A stretch of DNA of 64,000 nucleotides, taken from positions 26,227,403-26,291,402 of the forward strand of contig OX439131.1 in the NCBI GenBank assembly GCA_949318235.1. Reading direction: 5' to 3'. Made by a program: the position numbers and the translations under genes. The stretch is from Ecdyonurus torrentis (taxonomy: Eukaryota; Arthropoda; Insecta; Ephemeroptera; Heptageniidae). The notes below the pieces were generated by a model. The model was not told where the DNA came from and did not search any database. It was given only the letters and a program-made list of their open reading frames with translations. This document shows, piece after piece, positions 31,701-39,900 of this stretch. Each line of letters begins with the position of its first letter. Position 1 is the stretch's first letter.

Positions 31701-34668
31701 GAAACTTTTATAACATTATACTGTGCCATGCAAGACCTCGACCTCTCCATAGAACTTCTACTGTGGTAAGGCCCTTGCTGGTTTTTCTATCCTTTTCTTT
31801 ATATTATTAGGCCTATTATTATTTTAGATAATAGATCAATAAAAAAAGTTGTTAGAAAAACACAGATAGATTTGAATTTTTGGAGAATGGGGAGATTGGG
31901 GCTCGGGAACACCTTTGCGTTCTACCCTGTCTGCATGTTTCCCTGCAGTTTTTACATAGTTTATAATTTAAATAGTTCACTGTATTTAACACTTACTGTA
32001 TATATTTCACAGCTTTATTTTCAAATTCTTTCAAATATTTGAAATGTTAAGTGCATGCTGGGGCTGGATTTCTGAACAATTCCAAATTATTTATGTTAAA
32101 ATATTAAAATTAAGAAAATGTCAAAAAATCTTAAAATGGGTAAGCCTATTCAAAAATAAGAGTTGAAGTTTAGTAGAAATGAAGCGTTAAATTATGGTTG
32201 TAGTTGTATTATTATACAGAATACTGTGGCTATCTGATTCCTAAAAATATATGTAGTTTGACACCAACATTTTGATTGTTACAGTGGACATACCAAGCAA
32301 TGGTTCATGAGTTACTGACCATCAGTAACAACAGAGTCAGTCTAGCAGATGTGCCTGGAGTACCTGCCGAACTGAAAGAAGTGGTACTGTCGGCTGACAA
32401 TGATGAATTCTATGCAGAGGTGAGTGGTTACTGCTAATCAACAAATACAGAAAATTACAAGATACCAAAATGTATTATTTTTTTCAGAGCCTCTTCAGTA
32501 ACTTTGGGGAAATAGGTCAAAAAATTAAATCTCTAATGGATGATTTTCAAAAGAGAGCCAAGAGTCAACAAAAAGTAGAAAGTATTGCGGATATGAAAAT
32601 TTTTGTTGAAACATATCCACAATTTAAGGTAGTTTTTATAATCTGTCATTTACACATAAACTTTTATTGCACTTCTATATAGCGATGTTGTTGCGAGCAA
32701 CATGTGTATCTTGTTTTTTGTTACACAAAGCAAAATGTCTATCTTGTTATTTGTCACGCGTAGCAATATGTGTATCTTGTTTTTTGTCAAGCTAAGCAAA
32801 ATGTGCAAGTCATTTGTCATTTCCAAACGTAATGGAGATGGTGCTCGACTTACACATATTGCTTTGCATGATAAAAAAACGAGATATACATTTTGCTACG
32901 CGTGACAAATAACAAGATAGGCATTTTGCTTCGCATGACAAAAAAACGAGTTACACATATTGCTTGCAACAACATCGATAACAAGTACAGTTTCTAAACT
33001 TTGCTTACAATAATTATGTTATATTGTTATAGAAAATGTCTGGCACTGTAGCAAAGCACGTGACTGTGGTAGGAGAGTTGTCATCATTGGTAGGCAGACA
33101 CATGCTAATGGATTTGTCAGTTGCACAGCAAGAGCTGTCGTGTCAGAATGAACACTCACAGCAGCTACAGGTATGACAATACATGTAATAACCTAATCCA
33201 ATGAGGAAAAAATAAGCTTTTTTTATGGCATTTTCTGAGAGAGTTTCTGGGTCTTGTTCATTAAAACCTAATTTATTTGTTGCTTATTTTACAGGGTGTG
33301 AAGCAGCTTATTGGCAATAGCAAAGTCCGAGATGAAGATGCTCTCAAGCTAGTCATGTTGTATGCTTTGAGACATGAAAAACATACTAATAATGCAATTG
33401 TTACCCTCATGGATGCACTCAAAAAGCGTGGTTTAGATGAGCAAAGGTGTAAGGTATGTGTTTAAATTTGACCAGTAGGTGTATAGTTCTTGTGATTCCT
33501 TAGCTGACAATTTCAGTGTGCTTATATATATAAAAAAATGTCCTTGGTGTCGGCTGAAAATGCAAAGTAATGCAGATAAAAACACTGTTAAATACATGTA
33601 ATACTAATAACCACAGTCACCATGCAAAATTTTAGTTATGAAAAGTTTTTAAACTTGATTCCCACAAGGCCTTATTTTAATTGCAATAAAAAATATCTCC
33701 CTTGTTGTATGGTTATGGGTTCTGAAATAATTGCATCCTAGTTTCTATTAATTTTTAAATTACATAAATAAGTAGGTAGCGATAACTTCTGAATTTCAGA
33801 TATTGTGCCTTCTAACAACTTTTTTTTTTTTTTTTTTAAATTTAAAAAATAATTGGGGAAAAAAACATTGTGATTGATATTAAAACAAACTAACAAGTGT
33901 TAAATTGATATTGCAGATGGTATACAGTATGCTTGAGTATGGTGGAGCTCATGCAAGACAAAGTGATCTCTTTGGAACTCAAAACCAATATGACGTAAAG
34001 AACATTACCAAAAAATTGAAGGTAAAATTATTTTGTAAATATGAAAAATATTGTGCATTGCATTCACACGTGTACATTTTTTCTTCTAGGGTCTGAAGGG
34101 TATAGACAATGTATTTACTCAACATACACCTCTTCTCAAAGAAACATTAGAAGAACTAATCAAAGGTAGACTCAAAGATTCTTCTTTCCCTTATCTTGGA
34201 AGTGGACCAATGATGCGCAAGTAAGTTATACACAAATGTAGTTTTCTTTTATGTATAATTTATCATCCAGTAACTTTTTTTAATATAAAAGTTAATTTAA
34301 ATAAACTATGTAATTTTAATTGTTTTTCAATCTTTATAATCACAATGAAGCAATATGTCTTATGAATTGAAAATTTTCTCTTTTTCTTTCTTCTTCTTCT
34401 TCTTTTTTTTTTATTTTTTTTTTACCATGCATTCCTATGAAAATTTATATTTTATTGATATTTCAGGCCACAAGATGTGATTGTGTTTATTGTTGGAGGA
34501 GCTACTTACGAGGAATCTTGTGTTGTAAATCAACTGAACAAGGAGTACCCTGGTATACGCATTGTACTAGGAGGTACTACTGTCCTCAACTCCACTTCCT
34601 TCCTTGAAGAAGTCCAGATTGCCACACAGGGTATACCCAGGAACAGACACAGAACTAGGCATCACTAA
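25711..34668 (+). CDS. VPS45: VPS45, Sec1/Munc18 family protein, 12 coding exons
   Basis: Exons: 25711-25803, 26637-26835, 27380-27529, 27650-27786, 27945-28055, 32285-32419, 32488-32628, 33033-33170, 33295-33453, 33917-34021, 34090-34220, 34467-34668. The product is about 566 aa, close to the human length of 570. It opens [14 protein letters not shown], and [13 protein letters not shown] is the Sec1-domain signature. Other landmarks: [57 protein letters not shown] spanning the exon 5/6 junction, [17 protein letters not shown] and [12 protein letters not shown] near the end. VPS45 is a cytosolic SM protein that binds Tlg2/syntaxin-16 and controls SNARE assembly between trans-Golgi and endosomes. 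Intron 5 holds the 3.6-kb Penelope-like pair and intron 7 holds foldback D; the splice sites around both remain intact. AATAAA at 34818-34823 is a likely poly(A) signal. Confidence 0.95.
26319..26360 (+). repeat. Solitary Tc1/mariner-like terminal sequence
   Basis: After TA, the sequence CAGCTCTGGACAAAAGTTTC then CGAATGGGG resembles the outer end of many Tc1/mariner elements (CAGTGCYGGACAAAAGTTT type). No matching inverted end or transposase was found. It lies in VPS45 intron 1. Confidence 0.4.
26935..27206. mobile_element. MITE, GGACATTGTCCT family, copy 1
   Basis: The left arm TCTAAAAGAAGACATTGTCC with CATTAAGTATTTTAATTAAT inside mirrors the right arm AATTAATGAACTATAAAATT and CAGGACAAATTAAGATCTC. 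The centre has ATGACATCACAGGC. A second copy is at 57362-57637. Non-coding, in VPS45 intron 2. Confidence 0.7.
28550..29971 (-). CDS. Penelope-like RT/GIY-YIG, 5'-truncated (left copy)
   Basis: It has the same amino-acid sequence as the right copy from [12 protein letters not shown] to the C terminus, on the opposite strand. It begins after RT motif A, so the catalytic Asp of that motif is missing and this copy cannot be active. The first codons (MRNVIFIFI) come from the junction with the right copy's spacer and are not part of the original protein. The GIY-YIG domain is complete. Confidence 0.85.
   Translation of the reverse strand: MRNVIFIFIAVEHYLEKRPKPHVPTTGFLLQLVRFILQRNNFHFMNEHYEQKCGTAMGTRMAPSYANLTMGLLECEFMGRQKYKPHLWKRFIDDIFMVWQHGIGPLHEFLDELNKFSCLKFTHSTSPNSATFLDVDINIDDGKLITSIHIKPTNHMQYLHYNSCHPPRTIRSIPFSLACRGNRIPNTDQTKSKYIDSITTAFSTRGYPKHLVEKQIAKAANRFSLGDKTPCDQNKTNNDNQSIRPFITTYHPKLEKEIRQMLQYAHPILATTETNLLLPKIPPIAFRQPPNIKAILSHTDPTPKPKPLPSGSFPCQNNGKQSNRGRRCDTCITQIPSKTFTSPVTNLTYPIHGHNTCTSENVIYKLECTQHTTNPTTGQQEKCQAFYIGLTTQKARDRMNGHRQSVKNNEMEKPVAEHAASHGISNFQLCYKSTILRTIPGPANYATLRQYELAYQHILRSRKAQGLPGLNIR
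29933..31447 (+). CDS. Penelope-like reverse transcriptase with GIY-YIG endonuclease, 5'-truncated (right copy)
   Basis: The frame lacks the N-terminal part of the RT; the ATG at 29933 lies in the left arm, so the start is artefactual. Visible RT motifs: [12 protein letters not shown] (motif A, catalytic Asp), [18 protein letters not shown] (motif B) and [11 protein letters not shown] (motif C, FIDD in place of YxDD). Fingers and palm are followed by a connector with the CxxC pair RRCDTC, then the GIY-YIG nuclease: [27 protein letters not shown] and the downstream [10 protein letters not shown]. This order is typical of canonical EN+ Penelope-like elements, which insert by target-primed reverse transcription. 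The product ends LPGLNIR. No internal stop or frameshift interrupts the retained part, suggesting recent insertion. Confidence 0.92.
   Translation: MFNGYKNKNDIPQPLPPDWLLVTIDVTSLYTNINHLMGIRAVEHYLEKRPKPHVPTTGFLLQLVRFILQRNNFHFMNEHYEQKCGTAMGTRMAPSYANLTMGLLECEFMGRQKYKPHLWKRFIDDIFMVWQHGIGPLHEFLDELNKFSCLKFTHSTSPNSATFLDVDINIDDGKLITSIHIKPTNHMQYLHYNSCHPPRTIRSIPFSLACRGNRIPNTDQTKSKYIDSITTAFSTRGYPKHLVEKQIAKAANRFSLGDKTPCDQNKTNNDNQSIRPFITTYHPKLEKEIRQMLQYAHPILATTETNLLLPKIPPIAFRQPPNIKAILSHTDPTPKPKPLPSGSFPCQNNGKQSNRGRRCDTCITQIPSKTFTSPVTNLTYPIHGHNTCTSENVIYKLECTQHTTNPTTGQQEKCQAFYIGLTTQKARDRMNGHRQSVKNNEMEKPVAEHAASHGISNFQLCYKSTILRTIPGPANYATLRQYELAYQHILRSRKAQGLPGLNIR
31448..31570 (+). repeat. Pyrimidine-rich tract in the Penelope-like 3' region (right copy)
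   Basis: About 120 bases are mostly C and T (CCCTCACTCACTCCTTCCCT and similar), directly after the stop codon region. The mirror copy lies at about 28427-28549 as a purine-rich tract on plus. It may be part of the element's 3' UTR used in template recognition; this role is inferred. Confidence 0.7.
31854..31900 (+). repeat. Half copy of the 20530 hairpin family
   Basis: AGAAAAACACAGATAGATTT then TTTTGGAGAATGGGGAGAT follows the left arm of the hairpin at 20530. It is 40 bp beyond the Penelope-like target duplication. No partner arm is present. Confidence 0.5.
32680..32981. mobile_element. Foldback element D in VPS45 intron 7, exact 33-bp units
   Basis: Termini AGCGATGTTGTTGCGAGCAA and the mirrored TTGCAACAACATCGATA. 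The left arm has three tandem 33-bp units starting CTTGTTTTTTGTYACRC and the right arm has their complement. The central segment CGTAATGGAGATGGTGCTCG is shared with element A (7230). Element unit sequences resemble those of A in position but not closely in sequence. Confidence 0.75.
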
Positions 34669-36061
34669 TCCCACCCAGAAGTTTGCTTATATGTACATTC
34701 CAGCTGATTTGTGACTTAGCACGTTGCTGTGTATACCATAATATTTATTTTTACTGTTATTGTGCTTGTTTGTAACATAAATATACATTTATTAAAATTA
34801 ATGATATGCCTATATGAAATAAACATATTTTTACGCCACATTTACATGCTGTATTTGTTTTACTAAATTTAAAATTAAAAAGCTATTAGATTAGACATTT
34901 CTAACTTAAGGAAGAAATCATCGCGGTTAAGTTCAAGACGGGTCATTTCTTATCACAATTCTTATCCCACCCATGTGATTGCGTCCATAAAGTTAGCATG
35001 GTCCAAACTTTTATTGCTGCGCTAAGAAAGGACCGCTGTACTAGGCTTTAGGATCAACACTAAAGAAAGGGTTAGCAATACCAGCAAGGACCTTGCCACA
35101 GTAGAAGTTCTATGGAGAGGTTGCGGTCGCAGAGTTATAGCTAAAATGTTTATATAACAGCGCTTTTTTCACCGTAATGACATTTTCAATCAAAAAAGAA
35201 TATTATTTACGCAATTTTTTGCCATGCGAGACCTTGACGTCTCCATAAAACTTCTACTGTGGTAAGGCCGTTATTGGCACTTTGAACTTTGTAATTTAAA
35301 TGCTTAGATAAATGCTAAAAGTCTATTGCATCTAAATTTTCTTTGAGTTTCTATTTGTTGATGCCACTAATGTGTCTTACAATATTTTACTTGATAGTTA
35401 CTTGATCCCATCTTATTTAGCTATAAGCAGAGTTTTACCGTTGTATGTTCTCACAATTATACAATTAGCAAAAGACTTTTTATTATTATTAATTATTTTC
35501 TAATAAGACAAATAAAGAACGATAAAAATTACTGAAATAAAAAAATCAAAGTTACCGCATTCACTGCAAAAAAAAATGCAGAATATATTTATCCAATTAT
35601 ATATTGCATTAAATAGAGGGCCACTGGAATTGCATTTACTTTACAAAAACTTTAAAATACATTTCCAAAACAATGGTTACTAGAGGACCATAAGGCAAAT
35701 TAAATCTACAAAGAATAAAAATTAAGCTCAGCTCAACATTCCTACAAATTTGGAGCAATAAATAAATAATTGATTGTATAAAAAAGTCACATAATAAAAA
35801 AAAAATGCAAGGGCTACATTAATTAACTTTAATTGTGTATTTAGAATTACCTTTTTATCATATTGAAATTTTAAAATCTGAAAGCTTGTGCCAAAGTTCA
35901 AAAATTATTTTTCTAGTTTATATACAGCAATTTGATTTAAAACTGTTTTTGCAGATAAAGGCAAAGTGATTTGATTTGCAACAAGATCAATTTTTATTCC
36001 AAGTTTTTATGATATTGTAGGTAATATCGAAGCAGATTTTTTTCAAGGTAGATTCTTCAGT
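34669..36061. other. Convergent spacer between VPS45 and NARS1
   Basis: Contains the 3' UTRs of both genes, a VPS45 AATAAA at 34818 and TTTATT near 35993 (AATAAA for NARS1 on minus). A foldback element at 35080-35285 is listed separately. A motif ATCATCGCGGTTAAG at about 34918 also occurs beside the Penelope-like element. No other gene is seen. Confidence 0.5.
35080..35285. mobile_element. Short foldback element with Penelope-type terminus
   Basis: The left end CCAGCAAGGACCTTGCCACA then GTAGAAGTTCTATGGAGAGG matches the outer end of the 3.6-kb element. The right end carries the same sequence inverted (CCATAAAACTTCTACTGTGG, TAAGGCCGTTATTGGC). Between them are short remnants of the same 3' region (ATGACATTTTCAATCAAAAA). 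It looks like two heavily truncated head-to-head ends. Confidence 0.75.
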
Positions 36062-36862
36062 TTAAGGCTTGCAGCGCTCCAGGAAACGAGGATACAAGCA
36101 GACTTCCCTAATGTGATATCTGTTCAGCAGCCAACAGAGGAAACGTTCAAGTCCCAAGCCATAGCCTCCATGAGGACATGAGCCAAATTTACGCTGTCAA
36201 ATAGAAATTGTATATTAGAAACTTTAAAAAAAAAAAAACACTACAAAGTTTGCTAATGTGTGCACTTAACATTGAAGTGAGAGAAGGGCTGTTTACTGAG
36301 AAGAAACTGGAACTGTTTCATGTCCTTGCATGCAGTGAGCAGAGCTGTGTATATTTTTATCATACACGTCAAATATAAAACTATTAAGTGTCCAAATTTG
36401 TTGTATGTTGTGATTCAACACTTCTATGTTTCTACAGTATACTTTGTAGGTAAAATGTTCAATTAAAGGCGTAGAACACCTTGAACAAAAAAGTTGCGTA
36501 ATATCCTAACAAACCTGAAAATCAATGTTGATTTGGCTGGAGTCATTGATTTCTAATTTATTTTACACTCACAAAATGCCGCTGCCGGTCACTGACGTCA
36601 CAGCTCGCCCGGTTTACTTGCGTGTGGACCAGGCGAGCTGTGATGTCAGTGACCGGCAGCAGCATTTTGTGAATGGAAAATAAATTAGAAATCAATGACT
36701 GGCCAAATCAACGTTGATTTTCAGGTTTGTTAGGATATTACGCAACTTTTTTGTTCAAGGTGTTCTACGCCTTTAAAGTTGACTACTGTATATAAAAGTA
36801 GTTAACTAACATTGTATGAGCTAGGTATCTCTAGTAAATACTTCTTATCTTCTTCTTCTTCT

Positions 36863-36918
<56 letters not shown>

Positions 36919-39900
36919 CCAAAAAAAATTAATTTATGCTTTGGAGTCTCAACAAAAGAAAGTGTGTGTACTATAAACATAGAGAGAAGAGGTTTCTCCA
37001 CAGAGAGTATAATATTTTGAAACACAGCAAAGGAAAAATATTGAATTGACAATACAGTACGTAATTTTATTTATCTTGGATAAATGAAGAAATTACTGTA
37101 CACCACTTCAGAATGGTGGTTGTTTACTTTGGTATGGTTACCTTACCTGATCAATATACCAATAATAAGGAGCTGGGTCAATTCCTTCTCTCTTGTACCC
37201 CTCTAGCAGTTCTTCAGTATCCCAGGAACGCATAGAGCCTCCCACAATCTCTCCTACATTAGGCAGCAGCACATCTACCTATATCCACAAATAATAATAA
37301 TACAATAATCAAATAAAATATTCTAGAGACAATCTTAAACTTACAGACTCAGTCAGTCGTTTGTCCTCAGGGCATTTAGCCATATAGAACGATTTGATTT
37401 CAGCAGGGAAGCGACACAGCATGATTGGCTCATTAATCTGGTCAGTCATCTTGCGTTCAGGCATCTCAGGAATATCCTGAAATTTGAATGCAAATAATGA
37501 AATAATGTACTTTGAAATTTACCGTAAATTATTGAATAAAAGACTTGCAAAAGTGGGTTTAGTGAGACAATAAACATAGGGCTGTAAGCTGCAACCTCTA
37601 GTTAAATCTTAGTTTTTAGTTATCTATCTATCTATCTATCTATTTTTTTTTTTTTTTTTTTTTTTTTAACCAATCAAAATAGCAACTTATCGGGCAGTCC
37701 CGGCACGTCTGAGATTAATCATTAACCACTAGTTAATGTTGCAACAATTAAAAAAGATAACTAAGGTTTAACAAGAGGTTGCAACTTACCACAAGCTACA
37801 GTCAAAATTTTACTGTAAATACATTTTGTTAGTACTGTTGGGCTCCACGTTTGTTTATTTTTTAACTGGACCTTCTTTTTGCGAGTCTTTTAATTTAGGT
37901 AAAGAGCCTACCTCTCCAAACTCGTAAAAACTGCCATCATCCTTAGTGATGTTGTGGGCCTTCAGATATTCTATTGCTTCACTGTAGTTCATACGTCTGA
38001 AAGGTTTCTTAGGGGGCTGGAATGTCTGGAAATAATAATAATACATTAAATACTCATTAAGCTGCATTTATAAAGTCTTAATCGGTGTTCAGACTATGAA
38101 ATAAAATAATGGTGAAATATTTTTATGTCATACAAAAAGCATTGCACAGAACTGCATATCGATGGCTCCGCGGAAAACTGAACTATCTATAGTCTCCGCG
38201 CGCCTCAAATTTGGAACATCTGCGCTCTCCGCGTCTCCCAAATTTGAAGCATCTGTAATGGAGCGCTGGTAAGAGATGCTTCAAAGTCGGGAGAGGCGGA
38301 GAGCGCAGATGTTCCAAATTTGAGGCGCGCGGAGACTATAGATAGTTCAGTTTTCCGCGGAGCTATCGATATGTGTAATTGAAGCCAATGTCTTCTGTAA
38401 ATGGCATAAAATTATTTCAACCTGAACATCACTATAAAGAGCACTAAAACCAGGCTCGGACTGGCCATAAGAGCAAGTCCGCAACAGCAGACGTGCCCTT
38501 CCCCCCTGTTTGGAGGCCCCTAAGGCCCAAAAAGGGGCGTAACCTGGTTGTTATGCCCCCTTGAGTGGCCCCTAGAGAGAGTGTTACACCCCTCTTACGG
38601 ACAACACGTCCCTGACTAAAACTAAAATATATTTACAAGCTTTTTCATATAATTAGGAAATTACTAATTAATCTTAAAGAAAAGGATAGAAATATCAGCA
38701 AAGGCCTTATTATAGCAATTAAAATTTACTGCATTGTTAAGTTATTTTAGCTTACAGGGTTGAGCTCCTTCACAATGTGTCCAAAAGGTGAATCAAGCAC
38801 TCTCTGGACCACATCACATATCAAATCCTCTAGACGATCAAGGAGGTCATCAAATGAGATGAATGGACACTCTCCCTCAATATGAGTGTATCTGTAACAA
38901 CACAAAAACTCAGAAATATTTCTTTATCTTTCCTACTTATAAAATTCCAGTTCCAAGAATACAATAGCAGAATAAATTTTACTTATTATTTACCCGCAGG
39001 ATGTTATGAATGATTGATTATTCTTTAAAACAGCAATCATTTATTTAACTATGCATTGTCATTTGAAATGTACGTTATCTGTGGGTAATAATGCAAATTA
39101 AAATTCTACTGGTTATATGTTCTACTTACTCAGCCAGATGTCTGCGAGTTCGGCTCTGCTCAGCTCGGTAGCTCTGTGCTACACAGAAAACATCACCCAT
39201 GGCGGGAATGCACGTCTCAAGATACAGCTGAGAACTTTGGGTCAGGAAAGCTTCTTCTCTGTAATTAAAATATAAGTTTAATTACTACCAAGGCAAAATT
39301 AGTTGTGCAATAAAAAAATATATAATAATTAAAAAAATAACAATAAAAAGATTTAAGATGATAAGGAAAATAAACCATTGTGTGTAGGTATGATAAATTT
39401 GAAAGAAAATGATAATTGAAAACCAGCAAGGGCCTTACCATAATGAAGAGAGTCCCATTGTTCAGAGAAAATCTTGCTAGCACAGAAAAAAAATGGATAT
39501 CGGTAGCTTTCAGCACTAAACTCCAAGAGAAAAGGGGTGAGTTCTACCTCTGTCAGTCCTTACAGACTCAGAAACTATGAATGAGTCTGAGTCTCTGAAG
39601 TCCCTGAGTCTGTAAGGACTGTCAAAAGTATAATAAACTCTGATTCTATTGGAGTTTAAATGCTAGCAAGATTTTCACTGAATTATAGCTCTCTTCACTG
39701 TAGGAAGGCCCTTGCTGGTTTCTCCTGTCCTTTTCTTTCAAATTTATCACTGTGGATAAAGTAGTGAATTTCTACATAAAGAGTTTAAAGTGCAAAGAAT
39801 TAAATCAAATAAAAAAGTATGCACACCCAAAGTAATCCAACTTGAAGAGAGTTGCTCCTCCTTCTACTTGAGTTTGTACCAAGGTAGGTGGAGTAACCTC

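Larger units (their letters stand above)
28159..31800. mobile_element. Head-to-head Penelope-like element pair with identical arms
   Basis: A 13-bp target duplication (ATATTATTAGGCC) flanks the insert at 28146-28158 and 31801-31813. Arms at 28197-29945 and 30052-31800 are both 1749 bp; both encode the same protein sequence and I saw no difference where I compared the DNA. They face outward from a 106-bp spacer that belongs to the right copy. About 38 bp at the left (28159-28196) are outside the palindrome, like the tails reported for Penelope-like elements. Beyond each stop codon lies a C/T-rich tract of about 120 bp, then a 3' region with small palindromes, ending CAGCAAGGGCCTTACC-type at the outside. 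It sits in VPS45 intron 5. Confidence 0.93.

Noticed and set aside
31560..31800. Hammerhead ribozyme in the Penelope-like 3' region
   Set aside because: Such ribozymes are known in this class, but I found no CTGANGA core paired with a GAAA in the right arrangement; only ACGAAAGC is present.
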